Positions 1-7,969 of a stretch of 38,657 bases of DNA are shown piece after piece. The stretch is from Eubacterium minutum ATCC 700079 (GTDB taxonomy: Bacteria > Bacillota > Clostridia > Peptostreptococcales > Anaerovoracaceae), in the NCBI GenBank assembly GCA_003433295.1, contig CP016202.1:950104-988760 (forward strand), written 5' to 3'. A program made the position numbers and the translations under genes. Positions within the stretch are counted from its first letter, which is position 1; the number at the start of each line of letters is the position of its first letter. The notes below the pieces were generated by a model. The model saw nothing but the letters and a program-made list of their open reading frames with translations, had not been told where the DNA came from and ran no database searches.

Positions 1-135
1 AACTCAGTCTTTGATAATTCAATATGACCTCAAACAGCACGCCCGCCATATTTCAATTTCCAAACTCGCTTGCGCCGATGATTCTTAACTGCTCTTGCGG
101 ATATGACTTCTGCCGCGGCGCGCGGGGCGTTGTAA
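1..135. repeat. Intergenic repeat copy 1 (half of a palindromic element)
   Basis: This stretch matches 7752-7886 in direct orientation at about nine bases in ten. Shared blocks include TTTGATAATTCAATATGACC, CACGCCCGCCATA and TGCTCTTGCGGATATG. At 7666-7884 the same sequence is the right arm of a long imperfect palindrome. Here the window begins inside the element, so the left arm would lie outside. No gene is seen from 136 to 366: that stretch holds a further short degenerate match (GCTCTTGCGG near 190-202) and otherwise nothing I can identify. Confidence 0.7.
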
Positions 136-366
136 TCATATTTTTGTGCGATCAAAAAACCGGGGTTCAAATCCCGCGTTCAATCCCGCCGGCAGTTTTC
201 GCCTGCTCTTGCGGAAAGATATGCAGAAAGGCTCAACCGGGTCATAAGCAAATTAAAACCCAGCTCAAGGATCAATTTCCGTGTGTGTCCATTAATTCTT
301 GCGGACTGCTCTCACAGATATCATCTCCGATGCCGGGTTTATGTTTATCGATATGTATCTATGCGA

Positions 367-1053
367 TCACAACGTATCCGTCTTAAGTTCCGCTCTGAGT
401 ATCCTTGAGAAATCGCAGTCGCTTCCTGTGATTCTACCTTCCGAAATGGATATTATCCTGTCCGCCAAGATTGCCAGATCTTCTTTGTTGTGGCTTGCAA
501 CTATGATGGTGGCGCCTCTCTCCTTTTCTTCCAAGAATAACTCCCTTACCGAACGTACTCCCTCTTCATCCAGTGCGTTTGTCGGTTCGTCGAGGAGTAT
601 AATGCGCGGTTTTTCAAATATAGCCTGCGCGATGGAAAGCTTCTGTTTCATTCCAAGCGAGTACGCATGCACTTTTCTCTTGTCATCGGGATCAAGCTTT
701 ACTCTTACGAGGCTTTCTCTCATGTCCTCAATACTTGCGATCTTCTTTATCTTGGCAAGTATCTTGAGGTTTTCCATCCCCGTGTACTGCGGAAGAAGCT
801 CCGTTCTCTCTATTATTATCCCCATGCTTTCGGGGAAGCTTATGTCCTTGTGGAGGATCTTCCCCTCTATCCTGACCTCACCGCTGTTCGGGTATATCAG
901 ACCCGCAATCGCTCTGAGAAGCATCGTCTTTCCCGATGCGTTTCTGCCGTATAGTCCGTATATGTTTCCGCTCTCAAACGTAAACGTGATATCATCCAAT
1001 ACCGTGTTCCCCTTAAGCCTTTTGGTCACATTTTTAAGTTCAATACTGTTCAT
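367..1053 (-). CDS. ABC transporter ATP-binding protein, BcrA/LanF-like (module A)
   Basis: This is a 228-residue single nucleotide-binding domain that should energise the two permeases encoded just upstream (1131-1865 and 1855-2670). Visible motifs are Walker A GRNASGKT (36-43), ABC signature SLGMKQ (132-137), Walker B ILLDEP (152-157) and the switch His188. At the Q-loop position the sequence reads MGIIIERTE, so Glu82 stands where most ABC ATPases have Gln. From family knowledge, Glu there is typical of lantibiotic-immunity LanF and bacitracin BcrA ATPases. The ATG is preceded by AGAGGTTAAG. The protein is almost identical to the copy at 3331-4029, with three substitutions before the divergent C-terminal tail. 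Export of, or immunity to, an antimicrobial peptide is inferred and the substrate is unknown. Confidence 0.88.
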   Translation of the reverse strand: MNSIELKNVTKRLKGNTVLDDITFTFESGNIYGLYGRNASGKTMLLRAIAGLIYPNSGEVRIEGKILHKDISFPESMGIIIERTELLPQYTGMENLKILAKIKKIASIEDMRESLVRVKLDPDDKRKVHAYSLGMKQKLSIAQAIFEKPRIILLDEPTNALDEEGVRSVRELFLEEKERGATIIVASHNKEDLAILADRIISISEGRITGSDCDFSRILRAELKTDTL

Positions 1054-1130
1054 CTTAACCTCTCTAAACTCCCATCACCTTATCATGCCAATGTATTCCG
1101 ATACCACGAATCCTCACATTAATCCGGCAA

Positions 1131-1865
1131 TCATATAAACTGCGTACTGCTGTCAAGAAGATCTTTCCTTTTAAATACCTGTATGGAGACGGTTACCATT
1201 AAAACCATTGCTATCGTATTATATACCAAAGGTTTCACCACGAATGCAGGATTACTTTTCATCCCTAATTTCTGCATTACAGGAGTCTGCATTATATCCA
1301 TGACAAGGTAGACTGTAGGCACGTACTCATAAAAAGACAGTGCCATGAATATCAGCGTCATGAGAAATGACATTCCCATCGCAGGCAATCCCGGAGAAAT
1401 GACAATGCTGAACATGAGATAAAGAATGCCCATGAACATATATATGAACGTAAGCGACAACCACCCGAGCAGCATGCATTGAAAGTAGTCATATTTCAGA
1501 AGAAAATCAATGCCAACACGCATTATCCCCAATACAACTTCCACAATAATGAATACCGCCGCAAAATACATGGCGGATATGAGTGTGTACCTAACCCTGT
1601 CGAGTATCCACCTCGTCCTGCCCGTCTTGATCACCTGCTGAAGCCCAAGCTCGGGCATCAGCTGAAAAAGCGATACGACGAACATAAGTGCAAACAATGT
1701 CTGTGCTTTCATAAAATTGTAGCCTGTTGCCGTGGTCAGCATCGCATCGATCCAATCCCAATCTTCTTTGGCGTTTAAAGTCCCGACCCAAACGGATGTG
1801 ACCCACCATATCACAAACATCACCGTAAGCGGTATCAAAAGCCATTTCATCTTTCTATAATTCAT
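1131..1865 (-). CDS. ABC-2 type permease subunit 2 (module A)
   Basis: A 244-residue, very hydrophobic protein with about six membrane segments (roughly 9-28, 52-70, 93-115, 127-155, 157-178 and 215-230). It ends in a short basic tail containing FKRKDLL. It lies between permease 1 and the ATPase in the same direction. Its start overlaps the stop of permease 1 by 11 bases (ATGAATTATAG), a sign of translational coupling. It is clearly paralogous to 4107-4841, with most differences in the first extracytoplasmic loop (about 29-50) and around 175-205. It resembles the ~240-residue permeases of LanFEG/BcrAB-type transporters. The assignment to ABC-2 permeases rests on size, topology and neighbours, since no signature residue is decisive. 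Confidence 0.82.
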   Translation of the reverse strand: MNYRKMKWLLIPLTVMFVIWWVTSVWVGTLNAKEDWDWIDAMLTTATGYNFMKAQTLFALMFVVSLFQLMPELGLQQVIKTGRTRWILDRVRYTLISAMYFAAVFIIVEVVLGIMRVGIDFLLKYDYFQCMLLGWLSLTFIYMFMGILYLMFSIVISPGLPAMGMSFLMTLIFMALSFYEYVPTVYLVMDIMQTPVMQKLGMKSNPAFVVKPLVYNTIAMVLMVTVSIQVFKRKDLLDSSTQFI

Positions 1866-2670
1866 CGTACCTCACCTTATAAATATACGCCGCTACCGTA
1901 GTCAACAGCACCAACAAAGTATAGTAAATTGAAGAAATAATCATCTCTCTGACATTGTATGTCGTAAAGCTGTGCATCACACTAAATATCATATATGGGA
2001 GATTCATCATTGAGATCCACACAAAAAAGATCACCGGATACAGAACGATATACTTCGGAACGAAAAAGGTCACGGCCGCACAAAACATGCCATATAGTCC
2101 TATTACCAATGAAAAAACCAATATATGGATTATGTATGTACTGTACGGATGAAGTAAGGCAAGTGCACTCAGACCCTCAACGTCACCTCTTCGCAAAGCT
2201 TCTTCCGGTACGGCAAAAGATGTTCCTCCTTTGAAAACTATGTTAGCGACGGCAAAATTAAAAACCAAAGCAATCATAACCACAATAAACGGAATCAAAA
2301 ATGCGGTTGCAAGCCGAGAAGAAACCACACTTTTTCGGTCCATCTTTGTCAGCAGAACGTTATAGTATCCACATTGTTTCTGGATCACAAACGAGTCGGC
2401 ATACGCAAAAAGTGGATACAACGGAAATACCCATGTCATCAATATCTGCGGCAAACGCCCTATATGCGATGCGGAAACAAAACTCGCAAAACACGGGTGA
2501 AAAAGATCCTTTCCTGTAGGTTTTGCAGCTACGATTCCTTCTAAATACCTACCAAAGTTATAGGTATAATTTTGGTAGAGGTCAAATGATGTAATACATA
2601 TAAAGAAAAGAAAAAAAATAAGAGTTCTCCTAGATTTAAGTGCAGTCAATAATTCATACCTAAGCATCAT
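1855..2670 (-). CDS. ABC-2 type permease subunit 1 (module A)
   Basis: A 271-residue membrane protein with about six hydrophobic stretches (near 16-29, 77-92, 122-147, 179-205, 207-224 and 248-264). Conserved among the three paralogues in the window are the segment HPCFASF.SASHIGRLPQ (about 58-75), the stretch LFAYADSF.(I/L)QKQCGYYNVLLTK and the C-terminus YKVRYDEL. The GGGAGG ribosome site lies 8 bases before an ATG ATG pair, so either Met may initiate. It is followed by permease 2 with an 11-base overlap and preceded by the secreted protein at 2712-3047, forming a four-gene unit with the ATPase. The substrate is unknown. Confidence 0.82.
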   Translation of the reverse strand: MMLRYELLTALKSRRTLIFFLFFICITSFDLYQNYTYNFGRYLEGIVAAKPTGKDLFHPCFASFVSASHIGRLPQILMTWVFPLYPLFAYADSFVIQKQCGYYNVLLTKMDRKSVVSSRLATAFLIPFIVVMIALVFNFAVANIVFKGGTSFAVPEEALRRGDVEGLSALALLHPYSTYIIHILVFSLVIGLYGMFCAAVTFFVPKYIVLYPVIFFVWISMMNLPYMIFSVMHSFTTYNVREMIISSIYYTLLVLLTTVAAYIYKVRYDEL

Positions 2671-2711
2671 CAGCGTTTCCTCCCAAGATCCAGTCAGAAT
2701 GATTCACTTAA

Positions 2712-3047
2712 CTATACGATGCCATACCACCCTTTCCCACACCTAACTCTCATATAATGCGAAAGATGTACTCCATTAGCGGATTCAATCCAAAAATCAG
2801 TAGCGGCACCCTTACCTTCACCCGACTTTATGAGTTTGACCCACCAGCGATCTGAAGGTGCAACGTTGCCTCTCCATCTGCCGTGTGGCTCTTGAGCATT
2901 CTGTTGACGCGGCTGAACTCGAAAACTGAAATCATGTGCTTGTGTGGCAAACACGCTTGAAGCTGAAACCATAAGCACCGTAAATACCACGGCAACCACC
3001 GCAATCAATGATATTGCCCTACTTTTTCTGTCTTTAATAACTCCCAT
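2712..3047 (-). CDS. Small secreted DUF2712-like protein, C-terminally short (module A)
   Basis: A 111-residue protein with a classical Sec signal peptide: basic KDRKSR, a hydrophobic stretch at about 11-28, and ASSVFA before a probable cut near residue 34. The mature part keeps RWWVKLIKSGEGKG, TDFW and YMRVRCG, shared with the longer paralogue at 5735-6175, and has a single Cys103. It stops at WYGIV, about 35 residues before the end of the paralogue. Only about 40 bases separate its stop from the next start, so the missing tail was deleted rather than frameshifted. The pattern resembles DUF2712-type secreted proteins as I remember them, and lactococcin 972-like bacteriocins are a remoter comparison. 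The ATG has AAAGGA 8 bases upstream. It could be a peptide cargo, a sensor ligand or a decayed copy. Confidence 0.68.
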   Translation of the reverse strand: MGVIKDRKSRAISLIAVVAVVFTVLMVSASSVFATQAHDFSFRVQPRQQNAQEPHGRWRGNVAPSDRWWVKLIKSGEGKGAATDFWIESANGVHLSHYMRVRCGKGWYGIV

Positions 3048-3163
3048 AACTCAATTCCTTTCTTCAAGCTCTTATGCTTGGAGAAACATTTTATAAAAGA
3101 ACTTACCTCGGATAGACTGTACCGGCAATTATGTCAATCGACGTAAGTTCATCCAACACGGTT

Positions 3164-3192
3164 AGTTTATAACAACCGAATCACATTCTCAA
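3164..3192 (-). promoter_or_regulatory. Predicted promoter of module A
   Basis: On the minus strand, a -35 TTGAGA (3187-3192) and a -10 TAAACT (3164-3169) are 17 bases apart and followed by AACC. The promoter of module B at 6308-6336 has the same layout, the same spacing and the same AACC after the -10. Between the promoter and the ATG at 3047 is a leader with the shared block CTATCCGAGGTAAG and a short hairpin (CAAGC/GCTTG) just before the ribosome site. The rest of 3048-3330 holds no gene that I see. Confidence 0.55.
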
Positions 3193-3330
3193 GTGTTTTA
3201 TCGAAAGTTTTTATTTTTTCTTGCTTTTTGTCAATTAGCAAAGTAAGTTCCGGTTTGTATAGGGTATACACGCGGTCGGTTGTATTCATCCGGAATATAT
3301 GTCAGTGTTCCTCCTTACGCATGCTACCGT

Positions 3331-4029
3331 CTAATGTGTCGGATCTACAGTTTCCGTCTTAAGTTCCGCTCTGAGTATCCTTGAGAAGTCGCAGTCGCTT
3401 CCTGTGATTCTACCTTCCGAAATGGATATTATCCTGTCCGCAAGGATTGCCAGATCTTCTTTGTTGTGGCTTGCAACTATGATGGTGGCGCCTCTCTCTT
3501 TCTCTTCCAAAAATAGTTCTCTTACCGAACGTACTCCCTCTTCGTCAAGCGCGTTTGTCGGTTCGTCGAGGAGTATAATGCGCGGCTTCTCGAATATCGC
3601 CTGCGCGATGGAAAGCTTCTGCTTCATTCCGAGCGAATACGCATGTACTTTTCTCTTGTCGTCGGGATCAAGCTTTACTCTCACGAGGCTTTCTCTCATA
3701 TCTTCCACGCTTGCTATCTTCTTTATCTTGGCAAGTATCTTGAGGTTTTCCATTCCCGTGTACTGCGGAAGAAGCTCCGTCCTCTCTATTATTATCCCCA
3801 TGCTTTCAGGAAAACTTATGTCCTTGTGGAGGATCTTCCCCTCTATCCTGACTTCACCGCTGTTCGGGTATATAAGGCCTGCGATAGCTCTCAAAAGCAT
3901 CGTTTTCCCCGACGCGTTTCTGCCGTAAAGTCCATATATGCTCCCGCTTTCAAACGTAAACGTCACATCATCAAGAACCGTGTTTCCCTTAAGCCTTTTA
4001 GTCACATTTTTAAGTTCAATACTGTTCAT
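3331..4029 (-). CDS. ABC transporter ATP-binding protein, BcrA/LanF-like (module B)
   Basis: A 232-residue ATPase that is a near copy of 367-1053. It has Walker A GRNASGKT (36-43), Glu82 in the Q-loop position, signature SLGMKQ (132-137), Walker B ILLDEP (152-157) and His188. It differs at only three internal positions (for example GS in place of GN before IYGLYG), then has the longer tail TVDPTH. It is the last gene of module B and lies 77 bases after permease 2, with AGAGGTTAAG before the ATG. The two ATPases are much more alike than the secreted proteins or permeases of the two modules, which suggests strong constraint or gene conversion. Confidence 0.88.
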   Translation of the reverse strand: MNSIELKNVTKRLKGNTVLDDVTFTFESGSIYGLYGRNASGKTMLLRAIAGLIYPNSGEVRIEGKILHKDISFPESMGIIIERTELLPQYTGMENLKILAKIKKIASVEDMRESLVRVKLDPDDKRKVHAYSLGMKQKLSIAQAIFEKPRIILLDEPTNALDEEGVRSVRELFLEEKERGATIIVASHNKEDLAILADRIISISEGRITGSDCDFSRILRAELKTETVDPTH

Positions 4030-4106
4030 CTTAACCTCTCTAAATTCCCATCACCTCATAATTCCGATGCGCTCCGATACCGCAAATCCGCGCATGAATC
4101 CATTCA

Positions 4107-4841
4107 TCATATAAACTGCATACTGCTGTCGAGCAAGTCTTTCCTCTTAAATACCTGTATCGACACAATTACCATCAAAATCATCGCTATCGTGTTGTAT
4201 ACCAAAGGCTTTACAACGAACATTGAATTGGTTATTAAGCCTACTTTTCTCATCGCCGGAACCGGCATTATGTCCATGACCACATAAATCGTGGGGATAT
4301 GTCTGTACAAAGACATTGCCATGAATATCAGATCCATGAGAAATGTCATGCCCACCGCCGTCAGCCCCGGGGAGAAGATGACGCTGAACATGAGATAAAG
4401 AATACCCATAAACATATATATGAATGTAAGGGACAACCAGCCAAGCAGCATGCACTGGAAGTAATCATACTTAAGAAGAAAATCAATCCCAACACGTGCA
4501 ATGCCCAACACGACCTCCACAAGAATAAACATCGCCGCAAAATACATTGCAGATATGAATGTATACCCGACCCGGTCAAGTATCCACCTTCTCCTGCCCG
4601 TCTTGATCACTTGCTGAAGTCCAAGCTCAGGCATCAGCTGAAAAAGCAACACTACAAACATCAACGAAAACAATAATTGAGCTTTTATAAAATTGTAACC
4701 CGCTGTTGTTTTGATCAACGCGTCGATCCAGTCCAAGTCCTCCGACGCGTTTAAGGTTATCATGACAACTGACGCGATCCACCACACCACAAACATCACC
4801 GTAAGCGGTATCAAAAGCCATTTCATCTTTCTATAATTCAT
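4107..4841 (-). CDS. ABC-2 type permease subunit 2 (module B)
   Basis: A 244-residue, multi-spanning permease paralogous to 1131-1865, with the same start (MNYRKMKWLLIPLTVMF), the same central block KYDYFQCMLLGWLSLTFIYM and the same end (FKRKDLLDSS.QFI). Variation is concentrated in the loop at about 27-50 (SVVMITLNASEDLDWIDAL) and at about 175-205. The start overlaps the stop of permease 1 by 11 bases, as in module A. A possible 18-codon reading frame overlaps its stop before the ATPase; it is not conserved in module A and I do not accept it as a gene. Confidence 0.82.
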   Translation of the reverse strand: MNYRKMKWLLIPLTVMFVVWWIASVVMITLNASEDLDWIDALIKTTAGYNFIKAQLLFSLMFVVLLFQLMPELGLQQVIKTGRRRWILDRVGYTFISAMYFAAMFILVEVVLGIARVGIDFLLKYDYFQCMLLGWLSLTFIYMFMGILYLMFSVIFSPGLTAVGMTFLMDLIFMAMSLYRHIPTIYVVMDIMPVPAMRKVGLITNSMFVVKPLVYNTIAMILMVIVSIQVFKRKDLLDSSMQFI

Positions 4842-5631
4842 CGTACCTCACCTTGTAAACATACGCCGCCACGGTAGTGGCAATCATCAAAACAGTATAG
4901 TAAATTGAGGAGACGATCATCTCCGTAGAGCTGTAATCTGTAAAACTCTGCATCACGCTCCATATGCTGTACGGAATATTCATTATAAGAAACCATACAA
5001 AAAAAATCACCGGATACAGGACGACATATTTTGGAATGAAAAAGGTCACTGCCGCGCAAAACATACCGTAAAGTCCCATGACGAAGGAGAAAACGAAGAT
5101 GTAAGCTATGTATACCTCATATGGGTGGCGAAAAAAAAAGTTTTGAAATTCTTCAAGCATCTGTCCTTCCAAATTCAGAAATGAAGTCCCACCTCGAAAA
5201 ACTATATTTGCGGCAACGAAATTCAAAACCAATGCAACCAAAATAGCGAGAAAAGGAACTAAAAACGCCACCGCAAGACGTGAAGAAACGACCTTTTTCC
5301 GGTCGGCCTTTGTCAGCAGAACGTTATAGTACCCGCACTGTTTCTGAAGCGCAAAAGAATCGGCGTAAGCAAAGAGAGGATATAAAGGAAACACCCACAT
5401 CATAAGCATCTGCGGCAAGCGTCCTATGTGCGATGCGGAAATAAAGCTTGCAAAACAGGGATGAAAAAGATCCTCTCCCGTCGGTTTTGAAGTCCACTCT
5501 CCTGTCAGGTACCGATGAAAATTGTAAGTGTAATTTTGATATAGGTCATACCCGGTAATCAAAATGAAAAACAGAAACAGAAAGATAACTCTTTTCGACT
5601 TAAGCGCTGTAAATAATTCACATTTCAGCAT
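4831..5631 (-). CDS. ABC-2 type permease subunit 1 (module B)
   Basis: A 266-residue protein with about six membrane segments, paralogous to 1855-2670 and 6530-7330. It keeps HPCFASFISASHIGRLPQ, QKQCGYYNVLLTK and the C-terminal KVRYDEL. The loop at about 145-170 (between the third and fourth membrane segments) is the most variable part among the three copies. AAAGGAG lies 9 bases before the ATG. It follows the secreted protein at 5735-6175 by about 100 bases and overlaps permease 2. The role is inferred as the membrane half of an ABC transporter working with 3331-4029. Confidence 0.82.
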   Translation of the reverse strand: MLKCELFTALKSKRVIFLFLFFILITGYDLYQNYTYNFHRYLTGEWTSKPTGEDLFHPCFASFISASHIGRLPQMLMMWVFPLYPLFAYADSFALQKQCGYYNVLLTKADRKKVVSSRLAVAFLVPFLAILVALVLNFVAANIVFRGGTSFLNLEGQMLEEFQNFFFRHPYEVYIAYIFVFSFVMGLYGMFCAAVTFFIPKYVVLYPVIFFVWFLIMNIPYSIWSVMQSFTDYSSTEMIVSSIYYTVLMIATTVAAYVYKVRYDEL

Positions 5632-5734
5632 AATTGTCGTCTCCTTTTAACCTCAAGCAAACCGTAAACTTCATAAACATAATACGAGTGGGCATGACTT
5701 AACATTTAAGCCATGCCCACCCAAAATACAGGTT

Positions 5735-6175
5735 TTAATCGTCTTGAGTTTGCCAACGACCACTTATAGTATACCCAGATGATTTGCTATGGTTATCCTC
5801 CGCCGTCAGGAGAACCTTACGATTGCTTGCCCTTGCATAGGCCACCTGACCGTACCAACCATTGCCGCATCTAACTCTCATATAAGGTGAAAGGTTGGTG
5901 CCGTCCCTTGCTTCAAGCCAGAAATCGGTTAATGCGCCTTTTCCTTCACCCGATTTTATGAGTTTGACCCACCAGCGATTCGATGGCGAAACATCTCCTC
6001 GGTATCTAGGGGTAGGCTCATGCCCATTGGCCTGCCACGCTTCAACCCTGAAATGGAAATCATGTGCTTGTGTGGCAAACGCACTTGAAGCTGAAGCCAC
6101 AAGCATAGTAAATGCCATGGCAAACACCATAATAACTGACATTGCCATACCTGATTTGTTTTTAGTAGTAAACAT
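5735..6175 (-). CDS. Small secreted DUF2712-like protein (module B, full length)
   Basis: A 146-residue secreted protein. I start it at the ATG at 6175 because AGGAG lies 8 bases upstream; an in-frame extension to 6235 has no ribosome site. The signal peptide spans about 1-34 (KNKSG, a hydrophobic core, then SAFA before the predicted cut). The mature part is about 112 residues, Trp- and Arg-rich, with RWWVKLIKSGEGKG (68-80), TDFWLE (83-88), a single Cys103 and a C-terminal half with VLLTAEDN (121-128) and GYTISGRW. The spacing of these blocks recalls DUF2712 proteins, from memory and not searched. It has its own promoter and comes first in the unit with two permeases and an E-loop ATPase, so it may be the exported or sensed partner. 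Confidence 0.75.
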   Translation of the reverse strand: MFTTKNKSGMAMSVIMVFAMAFTMLVASASSAFATQAHDFHFRVEAWQANGHEPTPRYRGDVSPSNRWWVKLIKSGEGKGALTDFWLEARDGTNLSPYMRVRCGNGWYGQVAYARASNRKVLLTAEDNHSKSSGYTISGRWQTQDD

Positions 6176-6307
6176 AATCACTACTCCTTTCTCCGAGCAT
6201 TTGGTGCCCGGTCTTCGTTTAGACAAGGGACTCACCTCGGATAGGCTGCGTAATCGATCAGACCAAACAACTCATCCCATCAACGCAAGTTCCCACCTGA
6301 TATGGTT

Positions 6308-6336
6308 AGTGTAGCATAACTGACTTATATAATCAA
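6308..6336 (-). promoter_or_regulatory. Predicted promoter of module B
   Basis: On the minus strand, -35 TTGATT (6331-6336), a 17-base spacer, -10 TACACT (6308-6313), then AACC. It aligns with the module A promoter at 3164-3192. The leader down to the ATG at 6175 contains the shared block CTATCCGAGGTGAG and a hairpin (CCGGGCA/TGCTCGG, one G-U pair) immediately before the AGAAAGGAG ribosome site. Confidence 0.6.
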
Positions 6337-6414
6337 GTATTCTTTCTTTTTTTATTAAAACTTTTTATTGTTTTGTACAAAATGCTGATGTACCTATTAA
6401 AACCACTTCTATAT

Positions 6415-6540
6415 TCACCGAAAAACTTTCAAATTACAGCCTGTAGGTTTATCTCTGCCGTCCTTTACAAAATCTGAAAAAAGGAACCGACACATCACCG
6501 TAAGTGGTATCAAAAGCCATTTCATTTTTCTATAATTCAT
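6415..6540 (-). pseudogene. Stump of ABC permease subunit 2 (module C)
   Basis: The first 16 codons (MNYRKMKWLLIPLTVM) match the start of 4107-4841 and 1131-1865, with the same 11-base overlap with the preceding permease. The match then ends abruptly and the frame runs through about 25 unrelated codons to a TGA at 6415-6417. No ATPase follows. This is the breakpoint of a deletion that removed most of a third module and joined it to the region upstream of the module B promoter. Confidence 0.8.
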
Positions 6541-7330
6541 CGTACCTCACCTTGTAAACATACGCCGCCACGGCGGTGGCGAACATCAAAACAGTATAGT
6601 AAATCGAGGAGACGATCATCTCCGTAGAGCTGTAATCTGTAAAACTATGCATCAGGCTCCATATGCTATAAGGAATATTCATGATAAGAAACCACACAAA
6701 AAAAATCACCGGATACAGGACTATATACTTTGGAATGAAAAAGGTCACTGCCGCGCAAAACATACCGTAAAGACCCATGACAAAGGAGAAAACGAAGATG
6801 TAAGCTACGTATATGCCATACGGATGGGATAAGGAAAATGTTTGAAAATTTGTAAGATCGCATTTTTCCCACCCCGAAAAATCCGTTCCTCCTTTAAAAA
6901 CTATATTTGCGCCAATGAAATTCAAAACTAGTGCAACAAAAATGGCAAGAAAGGGAACCAAGAACGCCACCACAAGACGTGAAGAAACGACCTTTTTCCG
7001 CTCAACCTTTGTCAGCAGAACGTTATAGTACCCACACTGCTTCTGAAGCGCAAAAGAATCGGCGTAAGCAAAAAGTGGGTACAACGGAAATGCCCATTTC
7101 ATAAGTATTTGCGGCAAACGCCCTATATGTGATGCGGAAATAAAGCTTGCAAAACAGGGATGAAAAATATCCTTTCCCGTCGGTTTTGAAATCAATTTAC
7201 CTGTTAGATAGTCGTGGAAATTAGCTCTATAATTGTCGTATAAGTCATATGTGGTAATCAAAACAAAAAACAGAAACAGAAAGATAACTCTCTTCGACTT
7301 AAGTGCTGTGGACAATTCATATTTCAACAT
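6530..7330 (-). CDS. ABC-2 type permease subunit 1, orphan (module C)
   Basis: An intact 266-residue frame paralogous to 4831-5631 (very close) and 1855-2670, with HPCFASFISASHIGRLPQ, QKQCGYYNVLLTK and KVRYDEL conserved. I start at the ATG at 7330, 8 bases after AGAGGAG; a GTG one codon upstream is possible. Its partner permease is a stump and it has no ATPase of its own, so on its own it is probably non-functional unless it pairs with the products of modules A or B. No secreted-protein gene or clear promoter is visible upstream. The frame is undamaged, which suggests that the loss was recent. Confidence 0.75.
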   Translation of the reverse strand: MLKYELSTALKSKRVIFLFLFFVLITTYDLYDNYRANFHDYLTGKLISKPTGKDIFHPCFASFISASHIGRLPQILMKWAFPLYPLFAYADSFALQKQCGYYNVLLTKVERKKVVSSRLVVAFLVPFLAIFVALVLNFIGANIVFKGGTDFSGWEKCDLTNFQTFSLSHPYGIYVAYIFVFSFVMGLYGMFCAAVTFFIPKYIVLYPVIFFVWFLIMNIPYSIWSLMHSFTDYSSTEMIVSSIYYTVLMFATAVAAYVYKVRYDEL

Positions 7331-7665
7331 CACTGTCGCTCCTCTTTGAAACTAAAACAAATCATTTCCTTTGTAACATACTATTGATCGTATCGGTAAG
7401 TAACTGCACATACATCAACAAAGCATACGGGTAATATTTCACCTGATTGTGCAGGTTTTTCTGCGATATGTATAAGTTTAAAGCTTTTAACTTCTTGCGT
7501 CAATATTTTTCTATGTTCAACTCATTGCCCCAAGGCATCAGGACACCTGCTCACTCATCGGCAAATACAGGCGTTCGCATACCTATCTGCAAGAGCATAT
7601 AAAGACTGCCGGCGCAAATGAGCGTGGGAATTGATATTGAATCTTCTTTGCGCAAAGATATGATC

Positions 7666-7884
7666 GCAACGCCCGCCCCCTGCGGCGGTAGGCACGCGTC
7701 CTCATCACAGAGAATCAAACAGCTCGCTCGCGGAAATTGAATGGCGGCGTGAACTCGGGCTTTGATAATTCAATATGACCTCAAACAGCACGCCCGCCAT
7801 ACTTCAATTTCTGAACTCGCCTGCGCCGATGATTCTTGACTGCTCTTGCGGATATGCCTGCCGCCGCAGGGGGCGGGGCGTTGC
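7666..7884. repeat. Long imperfect palindrome, MITE-like
   Basis: The left arm (7666 onward, GCAACGCCCGCCCCCTGCGG) is the inverted complement of the right arm ending at 7884. The outer 29-30 bases differ at only a few positions. The arms continue inward with partial pairing (AAATTGAATGGCGGCGTG against CACGCCCGCCATACTTCAATTT) toward a centre near 7770. The right half recurs at 1-135, and a weaker inverted match lies at about 7583-7650. No transposase or coding frame is inside. The rest of the 7331-7969 gap shows no gene: 7331-7580 is AT-richer spacer in which I see nothing specific, and 7885-7969 is the short tail after the ABC-F gene. Confidence 0.6.
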
Positions 7885-7969
7885 AACAGAATTATATGCA
7901 AATACATGCACCGTTCATTTCCCGCAAATGGATCGTCACCGTCATATACGCAGTTCAGTATCCGCGCGG

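Noticed and set aside
299-1138. 279-codon plus-strand frame opposite the module A ATPase
   Set aside because: It is antisense to a clear ABC ATPase with all motifs, a comparable frame recurs opposite the module B copy, and it has no ribosome site or family resemblance.
4036-4110. 18-codon frame overlapping the stop of permease 2 (module B)
   Set aside because: Module A has only a 6-codon equivalent at the same place, so it is not conserved as a coding sequence.
5735-6235. Longer start for the module B secreted protein
   Set aside because: The extension would bury the signal peptide and covers the structured leader; AGGAG fits the ATG at 6175.
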